This document shows, in pieces, positions 26,383 to 35,764 of a DNA stretch of 64,000 bases. The position numbers were made by a program, and so were the translations under genes. Each line of letters opens with the position of its first letter. Positions within the stretch are counted from its first letter, which is position 1. The notes under the pieces are model-generated. The model did no database searches. It had not been told where the DNA came from and was given only the letters and a program-made list of their open reading frames with translations. The stretch comes from JAQGMV01 sp963828715 (GTDB taxonomy: Bacteria; Pseudomonadota; Gammaproteobacteria; Burkholderiales; SG8-41), in NCBI GenBank assembly GCA_963828715.1, contig CAWHFX010000015.1, forward strand, positions 496,001 to 560,000. Direction: 5' to 3'.

Positions 26383-26867
26383 TGGCGAAGCACCACGTAT
26401 CGTTGACGCTGAACGGCGAGAGCGCCGAGTTTCTTTGCGAGACACAGCAGACGCTGCTCGACGTCCTGCGCGATGAACTGTATCTCACGGGCACGAAGGA
26501 AGGCTGTGCGACGGGTGATTGCGGCGCGTGCAGCGTGACCGTTGACGGACGGCTGACCTGCTCGTGCCTCATGTTCGGTGTCGAGGCGCAGGGCAAGTCG
26601 GTTCAGACCATCGAAGGTATGGGCAACGGCGAAAAGTTGCATCCGCTGCAGCGGAAATTTCTCGAGCACGCGGCACTCCAATGCGGCATCTGCACGCCGG
26701 GCATGCTGATCGCGGCGAAAGCGCTGCTCGACCACAATCCCGATCCGACCGAGGAAGAAGTTCGATTCGGCCTGGCGGGTAATCTGTGCCGATGCACCGG
26801 ATATGACAAGATCGTCGAGGCGGTGCTCGCCGCCGCCCAGGAAATGAAGAGTGCCACGAGCGCCTGA
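26382..26867 (+). CDS. molybdenum hydroxylase 2Fe-2S subunit (CoxS/CutS-like)
   Basis: Small iron-sulfur subunit, 161 residues. The plant-ferredoxin-type cluster is bound by cysteines in GCATGDCGACSV with a fourth in LTCSCLMF, and the C-terminal helical domain binds the second cluster through CGICTPGM and NLCRCTGYD. All eight ligands are present. It links the Mo subunit to the FAD subunit. The ATG at 26382 shares its A with the TGA of the FAD-subunit gene, so translation is coupled. A 169-base gap with a palindromic repeat pair separates it from the large-subunit gene. Confidence 0.95.
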   Translation: MAKHHVSLTLNGESAEFLCETQQTLLDVLRDELYLTGTKEGCATGDCGACSVTVDGRLTCSCLMFGVEAQGKSVQTIEGMGNGEKLHPLQRKFLEHAALQCGICTPGMLIAAKALLDHNPDPTEEEVRFGLAGNLCRCTGYDKIVEAVLAAAQEMKSATSA

Positions 26868-26894
26868 GCGTAGATGCAATCGCGACATACAAAA

Positions 26895-26990
26895 CCGTTC
26901 GTGCTGAGGAGCGGTAGCGTCTCGAAGCACGAACAACTGCGGCGGTTCACCCTTCGAGACGGCCCCTGCCGGCCTCCTCAGGGCGAACGG
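26895..26990. repeat. inverted pair of REP-like palindromic repeats (copies 3 and 4)
   Basis: CCGTTCGTGCTGAGGAG...GTCTCGAAGCACGAAC at 26895-26934 faces GTTCACCCTTCGAGACGG...CCTCCTCAGGGCGAACGG at 26944-26990. The two copies are in opposite orientation, so the transcript can fold into a long hairpin between the small- and large-subunit cistrons of the Mo hydroxylase. Such paired elements often stabilise or end upstream mRNA. Confidence 0.7.
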
Positions 26991-27036
26991 ATCAGCGACG
27001 CGACCGAATGTTCACCATACCAGAGGTAGATAGATC

Positions 27037-29327
27037 ATGTCAGAAGCCAAAAGTTATCCGGAGCGCAAACTCAAGGTCATCGGAACGAGCCCGGTACGGC
27101 CGGACGGCGTGCCGAAGGTGACGGGTCTTGCCAAGTACGGCGCGGATTTCACTCTGCCAGGGATGCTGTGGGGCAAGATCCTGCGCTCGCCGCACGCGCA
27201 TGCGCGCATTCGCTCGATCGACACGTCGAAAGCGCAGGCGCTGCGCGGCGTGAAAGCGGTGATGACGGCCGCCGATCTTCCCGATCAGAAGTTTGCGTAT
27301 GTCGGCCCCGAGCGCGTCGCGCAGAATTTCTGGCACATGACGCGCAACATCATGGCGCGCGAGAAGGTCCTGTACGAAGGCCACGCCGTAGCGGCCGTTG
27401 CTGCAACGACGCCGGCCATCGCCGAGGAAGCGCTCAAGCTGATCGAAGTCGACTACGAGGTTCTGCCGCACGTGATCGACGTCGATGAGGCGATGAAACC
27501 CGACTGCGCCGCTCCTGTTCGAGGACATGATCACGCGCGGCATCGACCCCGCGCCCAAGCAGGCCTCGAACATCTCCAAGAAGATCGAGTACAAGCTCGG
27601 CGACATCGAAGCCGGGTTCACTGCGTCCGACGAGATCGTGGAGATGAGTTTCAGGACCGCGCCGGTCCATCAGGGCTATATCGAACCGCACGCCTGCCTT
27701 GCTCGCACCGACGCGGATGGCCAGGCGGAGCTGTGGGTATCGAGCCAGGGACACTTCGTCGTACGCACGATGGTGTCGCGTCTGCTCGGCATGAAAGTCG
27801 GCGATCTGCGCGTGCACGAGGCCGAGATCGGCGGCGGCTTCGGCGGCAAGACTGTCGTTTACGTCGAACCCGTCGCGGTCGTGCTGTCGCGCAAGTCCGG
27901 CCATCCCGTGAAAATAATGATGAGCCGCGAGGACGTGTTCAAGGCGCACGGGGCCGACCTCCGGCGCGTCGATGACGATCAAGATCGGCGTGAAGAGAGA
28001 CGGCACGATCGTAGCCGCCGACGGGCTCTTCAAGTATCAGGCGGGCGCGTTCCCCGGTTCGCCGGTGATGAATGGCTGCATGTGCGGCTTCGCGCCATAC
28101 GACATTCCGAACGTGCACACCATCGGCTACGACGTGGTCTGCAATCGTCCGAAGACGGTCGCCTATCGCGCGCCGGGCTCGCCGATCTCGGCGTTCGCCG
28201 TGGAGAGCACGATGGACGAGGCCGCGCGCAGGATCGGTATGGATCCGATTCAGTTCCGGTTGAAAAACACGGCCAAGCCCGGAACACCTCTGGTCTACGG
28301 CGCGAAACACGCGCATCACGGATTCGCGGAAACGCTGCAGGCGCTGCAACAGCATCCCGCCTATAAAGCCCCGCTCGGAAAGAACCAGGGCCGTGGCATG
28401 GCCTCGGGCTACTGGTTCAATGGCGGCGGAGAGTCGAGCGCGACGGTCCATGTCAACGAGGACGGAACGATTGTCGTGGCGACAGGCAGTCCCGATATCG
28501 GCGGCTCACGCGCGTCGATGGCGCTGATGGCAGCCGAGACGCTGGGCATCGACTACGAAAGCGTGCGGCCGATCATTGCCGACACGAACTCGGTCGGCTA
28601 CACGCAGGCGACCGGCGGCTCGCGCGTCACGTACGCCACCGGGCGCGTCGTCATCGATGCGTGCAACAAAGTGATCGCGGAGTTGTGCGCGCGCGCGGCG
28701 AAGATCTGGAAGATCGACGCGACCGACGTCATCTGGGAGGACGGCGCCGCGAGACCCGCCGGCCAGCGTGCGGGTGAGTTCGAGCCGCTGCCGCTCAAGG
28801 CTATTGCCGCCCAGCGCACGGCGACCGGGGGGCCAATCACTGCTTCGGCGTCGATCAACGCCGAGGGTCAGGCGCCCGGTTTCGCCGTTCAGTTTTGCGA
28901 CGTCGAAGTCGATCCCGAGACGGGACTCGTGAAGATTCTGCGATATGTCGCCGCGCAGGATGCGGGCCGTGCGATTCACAAAGCGTATGTGGAGGGGCAG
29001 ATTCAGGGCGGGGTCGTACAGGGCATCGGCTGGGCGTTGAACGAGGAATACATCTACGACAAGAACGGCCGACTCGAGAACGCGGGATTTCTCGACTACC
29101 GCATTCCGGTTGCGTCCGACGTCCCCATGATCGAGACAGTCGTGGTCGAAGTGCCGAACCCGAACCATCCGTTCGGCGTGAAAGGCGTGGCGGAGGCCAA
29201 CATCGTGCCGCCGATGGCCGCGATCGCGAACGCGATCAGGAACGCGACGGGCAAACGGCTGACGCAGCTGCCGATGTCGCCGCCGAAGGTGCTGGAGGCG
29301 ATAGAGGGTGGACACGAAGCGAGGTAA
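27037..29327 (+). CDS. molybdenum hydroxylase large (Mo-cofactor) subunit, two frameshifts as read
   Basis: Catalytic subunit of the xanthine dehydrogenase/aldehyde oxidase family, about 763 residues when repaired. It begins at ATG 27037 (MSEAKSYPERKLKVIG). Seen: GLAKYGADFTLPGMLWGKI, IGGGFGGKT (Mo-cofactor loop), SKGHPVKIMMSREDVFKA-type segment, GSPDIGGSRASMALMAAE, and the catalytic-glutamate region GVKGVAEANIVPP near the C-terminus. Two single-base insertions break the frame: T at about 27505 and C at about 27947; removing both restores LLFEDMITRGIDP and FKATGPTSGAS. A xanthine-type AYRGFG motif is replaced by AYRAPGSPISAF. Substrate unknown. Confidence 0.88.
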
Positions 29328-29358
29328 CAGCGGACGGCCGCGCCTCCGAGGAGAACAC

Positions 29359-30346
29359 GTGACGCGGTACCTGCGGAACATCGCAGTCCTTGCCGGCATT
29401 GCAAGCGCGTGCGGGCCCGTGCTTGCGCAGCCGCGCGCCGACCCGCAGAACTATCCCGTACGTCCGATCCGCATCGTCGTGCCGAACACGGGTGGCAGTG
29501 GCATGGACAACGTCACGCGCATGCTCGGGCACGGACTCACCGAGATATGGGGGCAGCAGACGGTGGTCGATAACCGCCCCGGCGGCTCCGGGATTCTCGG
29601 ACACGAGATCGCGGCGAACGCTGCGCCGGACGGCTACACGCTGCTGCTCGCCTCCTCCGCCGGTGCCGTCATCAATCCGCTGCTCATGAAGGTGCCGTAC
29701 GACACCGACCGCGATTTCGCCCCCATATCGCTGGTGGTGAACAGCATCCAGATGGTGTCCAGCTATCCGTCACTCGCCGGCGACCAACGTGCCGGAACTG
29801 CTGGCATTGGCGCGAGCGCGACCGGGTCAGCTCAACTGCGGGTCTTCCGGCAGCAACAGTTCGAATCATCTCGCGTGCGAAATGATCAAGGTGCTCGGGC
29901 ACGTCGATTTCGTGCATGTTCCGTTCAAGGGCACGGTCCCGCAGATGACCGGCATCATGAGCGGTCAGGTCGATTTCGGGTTTGCGAGCATCCCGACGAC
30001 CATGACCCACGTAAAGTCCGGAAAGCTGCGCGCGATTGCCCAAGGCGGCCCCAAACGCTCACCCGTACTGCCGGATCTGCCCACCGTGGCCGAGACGCTG
30101 CCGGGCTTTCAGGCCGTCACGTGGTATGCCCTGCTGGCACCGCGTGCGACACCGCCGGCCATCATCGCGAAGCTCAACGCGGCGGTGGTCAAGGTGCTTT
30201 CCGATCAGACGCTCGCGCAACGCCTCGCGCGCGAGGGACTGGACGCAGCGCCCGGAACGCCGGCGGAGCTCAGCGCTTACATGCATGCCGAGACCGACCG
30301 GTTCACGCATCTCATCAAGCTGTCGGGCTTGCGGGCGGGACAATGA
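29359..30346 (+). CDS. TTT (Bug/TctC family) solute-binding protein, one frameshift as read
   Basis: Bug receptor at the end of the Mo-hydroxylase operon, 31 bases after the large subunit. The GTG at 29359 follows GAGGAG; about 328 residues when repaired. Signal peptide IAVLAGIASACGPVLA, before QPRADPQNYPVRPI. Pocket VPNTGGSGMD, with Met where most have Thr or Asn, then VDNRPGGSGILG and PDGYTLL. One extra G at about 29776 breaks the frame; without it the sequence reads SYPSLPATNVPELLALARARP. The linkage implies that the receptor captures the substrate of the hydroxylase. Confidence 0.88.
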
Positions 30347-30654
30347 CATCCGAGCTCGGAACGAATAGAGCGTGAGCTGAACGTGTCGTGAAGAACCGAG
30401 TCGCGACCGCTCGCGGTCGAGAAACGCTGATTCTCGGATTGGGGCTCGTTCACTTCAACCGCAAGACGGGTCCGCTGTTCGCGCACGAGAGATACGAACT
30501 CTCGCTACTGGAGCGCACGCAGGAAGGACCTCGCGAATGTCGCGTGCGAAGGCTTTGACAATCCTCCAACGTTGACTCGCCTCGAAAAGCGGGGACATAC
30601 TGGCTGCGCGCGTCCGATCGCTCGGCGGCAACATACAAGAACGAGGAGGGGATC
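30347..30654. other. 308-base intergenic region before the tct operon
   Basis: No coding frame with a start signal is seen. A short palindrome GACCG/CGGTC lies at about 30405-30418, and a possible promoter for tctC at 30572-30601. The rest shows nothing recognisable. Confidence 0.4.
30572..30601 (+). promoter_or_regulatory. possible sigma70-type promoter of tctCBA
   Basis: TTGACT (30572-30577) and CATACT (30596-30601) are 18 bases apart, about 50 bases before the tctC start. A TTGACA at 30555-30560 lies just upstream. Judged by eye only. Confidence 0.4.
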
Positions 30655-31668
30655 ATGAGGCTTTCTGCGCTTCGATGGACGTCTGTCGCGGCTTTGATGA
30701 TGGCCGCGCCGTTGGCGACGGCTTTCGCTGCCCAGAGCAGCGCCAGCGTTCCGAGTCTGCCTCCGTCCAACTGGAAGCCCGATCGGCCCGTGGAGTTCGT
30801 CGTACAGGCCGCCGCCGGCGGTGGCAGCGATATCTTCGCCCGCACCATGGCCAAGGTCATGACCGATGAGAAAATCGTCACCGTCCCGGTGAACGTCGTC
30901 AACAAGTCGGGCGGCAGCGGCGCAGTAGCGTACGCCTACCTGCGTGGCAAACGCGGCGACCCGCACGTGATCGCGACCGCGACGGGCACCTATATCACCA
31001 CCCCGATCCAGGGCCACTCGCCTGTCACCTACAAGGATTTCAGCAACATCGCGGTGGTGTGCGTAGAGGACTACGTCGCGGTGGTGCGGGCCGACTCGCC
31101 TTACAAGACCCTCAACGACATCGTAGAAGCGGCGCGCAAGAAACCGAACGGCATCCGCTTCGGCGGAAGCAGCGTAGGCTCCTCCGACAGCATCATCGAG
31201 CATCGCATCGAGAAGGCCACCGGAATCCAGCTCAACTACATCGTCTTTCAGAGCGGAGGCGAGGTGAACGCCGCGCTGCTCGGGGGCAGCGTCGACATGG
31301 CCAGTCCGAATCCCAGCGAGGCCGCTCAGCTCATTGCGGCAGGTCGCCTTCGCGGCATCGCGATGTTTTCGCCGCAACGTCTCGAAAAATGGGCGAGCGT
31401 GCCGACGGCGCGCGAACAGGGCGTCGATGTCACGCTCGAACAATTTCGCGCCGTAGTGGCGGCCGGCGGCATTACGAAGGATCAGTCGCTCTTCTGGGAG
31501 AATGCGCTCGTCAAGGTGTATCAATCGCCGGGTTGGAAGAAATACCTTAGCGACAACGGCCTGCGCCCGCTTCTCAAGGTCGGCGACGACGCCGAGAAGT
31601 ACATCGCGCAGGAGAGCCAGTTCTATACGCAGGTCCTGACCGAACTCGGCATCGCCAAGCGGCCGTAG
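30655..31668 (+). CDS. tctC: TTT solute-binding subunit TctC
   Basis: Periplasmic receptor of the one complete TTT system here, 337 residues. GAGGAGG precedes the ATG at 30655. Signal peptide VAALMMAAPLATAFA, before AQSSASV. It is more divergent than the orphan Bug proteins: pocket VQAAAGGGSD, NKSGGSGAVAYAYL where the others have VDNRxGAGG, then GTYITTPIQGH in place of PDGYTLL. It therefore belongs to a separate branch, probably with its own ligand class. tctB follows after 41 bases. Confidence 0.92.
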   Translation: MRLSALRWTSVAALMMAAPLATAFAAQSSASVPSLPPSNWKPDRPVEFVVQAAAGGGSDIFARTMAKVMTDEKIVTVPVNVVNKSGGSGAVAYAYLRGKRGDPHVIATATGTYITTPIQGHSPVTYKDFSNIAVVCVEDYVAVVRADSPYKTLNDIVEAARKKPNGIRFGGSSVGSSDSIIEHRIEKATGIQLNYIVFQSGGEVNAALLGGSVDMASPNPSEAAQLIAAGRLRGIAMFSPQRLEKWASVPTAREQGVDVTLEQFRAVVAAGGITKDQSLFWENALVKVYQSPGWKKYLSDNGLRPLLKVGDDAEKYIAQESQFYTQVLTELGIAKRP

Positions 31669-31709
31669 GACGCTCGTCCGTACGCATTCACCCTGGCATT
31701 GAAACGTTC

Positions 31710-32180
31710 ATGAAGCGCACCAACCTCGTTGCAGGACTGCTGTTCGCGGCCGTGTTCGGCGCCTGCCTGTGGGACGCGGCGTCGTTTCAGTACGGCACTG
31801 AATTTGCCCCGGGGCCGGGGTTCGCCCCTGTGTGGCTGAGCGCGATCGGTATCGCATTGTCGCTGCTGATTGCGTTCTATCCGTCGACGGATGCGGCCGG
31901 CTCCCAGGCGTCGAATGCAAGGCCGTCAAATGCAATCGATAAGCGCGGGATGCTGCGCGTCGTGGCGACGCTCGCCGGACTCGTCGGAATGCTGATCGTT
32001 GCCGACTGGTTGGGCCTGGTTTCCGCGATCCTGCTTTTCCTGCTGTTTCTCACGTTGTTCGTGCAGCGTTTGTCGCTCGCAGTCGGCATCGGCGCAAGCA
32101 TCGGTACGGTTTTCTTCGTATACGTCGTGTTCGTTCGCCTCCTCGATGTGCCGATTCCAAGCGGTCCCCTTGGGTTCTGA
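31710..32180 (+). CDS. tctB: TTT small membrane subunit TctB
   Basis: Small inner-membrane subunit, 156 residues with four predicted transmembrane helices: LVAGLLFAAVFGACLWDAA, APVWLSAIGIALSLLIAFY, LVGMLIVADWLGLVSAILLF with LLFLTLFV, and IGASIGTVFFVYVVFVRLL. This matches TctB size and layout. It pairs with TctA to form the sodium-driven channel. The tctA start follows six bases after its stop. Confidence 0.88.
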   Translation: MKRTNLVAGLLFAAVFGACLWDAASFQYGTEFAPGPGFAPVWLSAIGIALSLLIAFYPSTDAAGSQASNARPSNAIDKRGMLRVVATLAGLVGMLIVADWLGLVSAILLFLLFLTLFVQRLSLAVGIGASIGTVFFVYVVFVRLLDVPIPSGPLGF

Positions 32181-32186
32181 GTAGCA

Positions 32187-33689
32187 ATGGGATTCGACAA
32201 TCTGCTGCTCGGCTTCTCGATCGCACTCTCGCCGACCAATCTCCTGTTCGCGTTCATTGGCGTGTTCCTCGGCACCGTCATCGGGGCGCTGCCTGGAATC
32301 GGTCCGTCTGCCGGAGTCGCCGTACTGCTACCAGCGACGTTCGGCATGCAGCCGGTCACGGCCATCATCATGCTGGCCGGCATCTACTATGGCGCGATGT
32401 ACGGCGGCACGATCACCTCGGTATTGATCAACACGCCCGGCGAGTCGGCCTCGGTGATGACGACACTGGACGGTTTTCAGTTGGCCCTCAAAGGCCGTGC
32501 CGGGGCAGCTCTCGGCATGGCCGCGATCGGTTCATTCATCGCCGGTACCGCAAGCGTCGTACTACTCATGGTCGCTGCCCCGCCGCTCGCAGATCTGGCG
32601 GTAACCTTCGGACCGCCCGAGTACTTCGCGCTCATGGTGCTCGGGCTTACGACACTCGCAAGCCTGACCAGCGGTTCCATGTTGAAAGGCATGGTGATGG
32701 CGCTCGCGGGACTCCTGCTCGGCACCGTCGGCATCGACCCGATGATTGGCGAGCCGCGCTTCACGTTCGGCAACGTGAACCTTCTCGACGGGCTCGACTT
32801 CCTTCCGATCGCCGTGGGCCTCTTCGCGATCGGCGAGTTGCTGTTCAATCTCTACGAGCCGGTGCGGCTCGAACCGATCAGGGCAAGCCTGAGCGGGCTT
32901 CTTCCGACGCGCCAGGATTGGCGCGACTCGTTTGGTGCGATCGCCCGAGGCACGGTCATCGGGTTTTTCGTCGGCATGCTGCCTGGCGCCGGCGCGACCA
33001 TTGCGTCGTTTCTGGCCTACGCCGCCGAGAAACGGGTTTCCAAACGTCCCGAAGCATTCGGCACCGGCGTGATCGAAGGCGTTGCTGCGCCTGAGTCCGC
33101 CAACAACGCCGCATCCACCGGCGCTCTGGTCCCGCTGATGGCGCTCGGCATCCCCGGTTCGGGCACGACTGCAGTGATGCTCGGCGCACTGACGCTGTAC
33201 GGTCTGCAGCCCGGACCGCTCATGCTGACCACGCACCCGGAAGTTTTCTGGGGCCTCGTAGCGAGCATGTACATCGGCAATGTGATGCTACTCATCCTGA
33301 ACCTGCCGCTCGCGCCGGTCTTCGCGAGCGTTTTGCGTGTCCCCTACCCGATCCTGATCCCGATCATCATGGGCATCGCGCTCTTCGGCGTGTACAGCGT
33401 GGAGAACAGCGTCTTCAACGTGGGCGTCGCAATCATCTTCGGCGGACTCGGTTTCGTGATGCGCATCTACGGCTATCCGCCGGCGCCGCTCGTGCTGGCG
33501 CTCGTGCTCGGGCCGATGCTCGAAAAGGCACTGCGGCAGTCGCTCCAGATGTCTCTGGGCAGCCCGACGATCTTCGTGACGAGGCCCGTGAGCGCGATCA
33601 TTCTGGTGTTCGCGGTATTGGCGGTCCTGGTTCCGGTGATCTCTGACATACGCATGCGTCACCGCAGGCGCGCGCTCGCGAACGCATAA
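32187..33689 (+). CDS. tctA: TTT large membrane subunit TctA
   Basis: Large inner-membrane transport subunit, 500 residues and about eleven to twelve hydrophobic segments. The conserved TctA motifs are visible: GTVIGALPGIGPSAGVAVLL near residue 30, YYGAMYGGTITSVLINTPGE near 75, and a second half with GMLPGAGATIASFLAY and GALVPLMALGIPGSGTTAVM, reflecting the internal duplication. With TctB and TctC it takes up a carboxylate using the ion gradient. It is the only TctA in the window and so a possible shared channel for the orphan receptors. Confidence 0.95.
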   Translation: MGFDNLLLGFSIALSPTNLLFAFIGVFLGTVIGALPGIGPSAGVAVLLPATFGMQPVTAIIMLAGIYYGAMYGGTITSVLINTPGESASVMTTLDGFQLALKGRAGAALGMAAIGSFIAGTASVVLLMVAAPPLADLAVTFGPPEYFALMVLGLTTLASLTSGSMLKGMVMALAGLLLGTVGIDPMIGEPRFTFGNVNLLDGLDFLPIAVGLFAIGELLFNLYEPVRLEPIRASLSGLLPTRQDWRDSFGAIARGTVIGFFVGMLPGAGATIASFLAYAAEKRVSKRPEAFGTGVIEGVAAPESANNAASTGALVPLMALGIPGSGTTAVMLGALTLYGLQPGPLMLTTHPEVFWGLVASMYIGNVMLLILNLPLAPVFASVLRVPYPILIPIIMGIALFGVYSVENSVFNVGVAIIFGGLGFVMRIYGYPPAPLVLALVLGPMLEKALRQSLQMSLGSPTIFVTRPVSAIILVFAVLAVLVPVISDIRMRHRRRALANA

Positions 33690-33707
33690 CATCCGAGGAG
33701 CTGCGTT

Positions 33708-34697
33708 TCACGGCATGCAGTCGATTGTTACCGTGCCGTTCTTCGGCGCGTATTCGACGGCGGCATGGGCGTCAGCGGTGCGCGCGAGGGGATAGACCGC
33801 GGAGATCGTGTGATGTAACCCATCTGTGCGCAGCAACTGCACGATGTCCGATTGCGCGCGCCGGCGTGCTGCATGCGGTGCGCCGTTCAGCAGGATGCCG
33901 TGAATCGAGAGATTGCGGCGCATGATGTCAGGCGCCGGCACGACCGGGGCGACATTGCCGCGCGATGCGTAATACGCAATCGAGCCGTTGGCTGCAACCA
34001 CCTGCAACGTCACGGCGAGGTTTCCGCCAAAATCCACATCGACCACGTGCTGCACGCCGCTCCCGCGCGTGTATTCGCGGATACGCGCGAGCGCATCGTC
34101 ACTGCGGTAGTTGATTGTGAGGTCGGCGCCTCCAGCCATCGCATGTGCAGCTTTCCCGGCTGAGCTCACCGTCGCGATCACACGTGCGCCGAAGTGCTTC
34201 GCCCATTGCACCGCGTAGTGCCCGACCGCGCCCGCACCGCCGGTGACGAGTACGGTCGTGCCGGCGAGATCCCCGCCCAGCGTCACCGCCCGATGCGCGG
34301 TCATGCAGGGTATGCCGAGACAGGCACCCTCGATGAAGCTGGTGTTGTCCGGCAGCTCGGAAACGAGATCGACATCGAGCGCGATGTATTCGGCCGCGGT
34401 GCCGAGTAACCGCCCACCGCGCTGGCCGTTGTAGAGCCACACACGACGGCCCAGCCATACAGTGTCCACGCCTGCGCCGACCTCATCGACGACGCCGCTG
34501 CCATCGCTGTTCGGAATGATGAGCGGGCCTTCCATCGCATAGCTGCGCCCGACCGTGCGATTGCTGTCGGCCGGATTGACGCCCGAAGCATGCAGCCGGA
34601 CGCGAACTTCACCGGTGCCGGCGTGTGGCGTCGGCTGTTCGCCGTACTGCATCACTTCGGTGGGTTGACCCTGGCGCGTGTACCAGGCGGCTTTCAC
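33708..34697 (-). CDS. NADPH:quinone oxidoreductase-like MDR dehydrogenase
   Basis: Zinc-independent medium-chain dehydrogenase/reductase of the QOR group, 329 residues. A GTG at 34697 gives the family start MKAAWYTRQGQPTEVMQYGE; an upstream ATG at 34742 would overlap the preceding gene. Seen: ASGVNPADSNRTVG, PNSDGSGVVDEVG, and the Rossmann nucleotide-binding motif VLVTGGAGAVGHYAVQWAKH. The cysteine/histidine set of zinc alcohol dehydrogenases is absent. Last gene of the ABC-importer operon, 34 bases after denD. It converges with tctA. Confidence 0.87.
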   Translation of the reverse strand: MKAAWYTRQGQPTEVMQYGEQPTPHAGTGEVRVRLHASGVNPADSNRTVGRSYAMEGPLIIPNSDGSGVVDEVGAGVDTVWLGRRVWLYNGQRGGRLLGTAAEYIALDVDLVSELPDNTSFIEGACLGIPCMTAHRAVTLGGDLAGTTVLVTGGAGAVGHYAVQWAKHFGARVIATVSSAGKAAHAMAGGADLTINYRSDDALARIREYTRGSGVQHVVDVDFGGNLAVTLQVVAANGSIAYYASRGNVAPVVPAPDIMRRNLSIHGILLNGAPHAARRRAQSDIVQLLRTDGLHHTISAVYPLARTADAHAAVEYAPKNGTVTIDCMP

Positions 34698-34731
34698 AAG
34701 CGACGCGCCCCGTTTTTGCCGCCGATGCTTC

Positions 34732-35742
34732 TCACGTCGCATCTGCCTCGTATTGCGCACTCTCGCCCCGCTCCCGCAGATGCTCGCGCACGATCGCCTC
34801 GATGTCGGCATCGCATGTGAAGCCGAGAGTATCCGCGCGTTCCGTCGCGAAGCGCACGGGCCAGCTCAGCACGAGCTTCGCGATCGCCGCATCGGGTTCG
34901 GAACGGACAAGCCTGACGGCTTCTCTACCGGCCGCGCGTTCGAGCGCCGCCAGCGCCTCCGCCACGCTCACGGTGATGCCGGGCGCGTTCAGTGTCCGGT
35001 TCCAGCCCCATGTGTCGGCCGGCAGCTCCATCGCGTGTATCAGCATGTCCACCGCGCGCGCCGGCGAGGCGATCCACATCTCTGTTTCCGCAGGTACGGG
35101 ACAGACCGCGGACTCGCCATTGAGCGGCTCGCGAAGAATGCTGCTCATGAAACCGGAAGCGGCGCGGTTCGGCTTGCCGGGCCGTATCACGATCGTCGGC
35201 AGCCGCAGCGAGCGCCCGTCGATGAATCCCTTGCGCGTGTAATCGCTGACGAGGAGCTCGCCGATCACTTTCTGCGTGCCATAGGATGATTGCGGTGTCG
35301 GCGCAGTCGTATCGAGCACGATCCCGGGCACCTCGCCGCCAAAAGCCGCGACGGAGCTCGTGAAGACGAGGCGTGGCGGAACCGTCTGCGTGCGACACAG
35401 TTCGAGCAGATTGCGCATGCCGTCGACGTTCACACGCATTCCGAGATCGAAGTCGGCCTCGGCGCCAGCGCTGACAACGGAGGCAAAGTGAAACACCGCG
35501 TCGATTCCCGGCGCCCCTATGCGTGCAAGCCGCTCTCGATCGAGCATGTCACCTGCAACATACTGCACGCGCGCGTCTTCGATCCGACCGGTTGGGAACG
35601 CTTGATCGAACAGAGTCAGCTCGCTGAGTTGCGGCGGGGCCTGCGGCGCGTCGCGGATGCCTCCGCGTTCGAGCAACGCGCGAGCGACCCGTTGCCCGAT
35701 CATGCCTCCGCCACCGGTGATCAGTATCCTCGTTTGCATCAC
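34732..35742 (-). CDS. denD: D-erythronate dehydrogenase-like NAD-dependent SDR
   Basis: Extended short-chain dehydrogenase, 336 residues, closely matching what I know of DenD (D-erythronate 2-dehydrogenase). Seen: NAD motif ILITGGGGMIGQRVARALL, VSAGAEADFDLGMRVNVDG, catalytic SSV and YGTQK (Tyr-x-x-x-Lys within TPQSSYGTQKVIGELLVSDY), and RLPTIVIRPGKPNRAASGF, typical of this branch. It would oxidise a four-carbon sugar acid at C2. It lies 22 bases downstream of the ABC permease genes, so the importer may bring in a sugar acid. Confidence 0.85.
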   Translation of the reverse strand: MMQTRILITGGGGMIGQRVARALLERGGIRDAPQAPPQLSELTLFDQAFPTGRIEDARVQYVAGDMLDRERLARIGAPGIDAVFHFASVVSAGAEADFDLGMRVNVDGMRNLLELCRTQTVPPRLVFTSSVAAFGGEVPGIVLDTTAPTPQSSYGTQKVIGELLVSDYTRKGFIDGRSLRLPTIVIRPGKPNRAASGFMSSILREPLNGESAVCPVPAETEMWIASPARAVDMLIHAMELPADTWGWNRTLNAPGITVSVAEALAALERAAGREAVRLVRSEPDAAIAKLVLSWPVRFATERADTLGFTCDADIEAIVREHLRERGESAQYEADAT

Positions 35743-35764
35743 TCGTCACGCTTTGCCGTTCACT

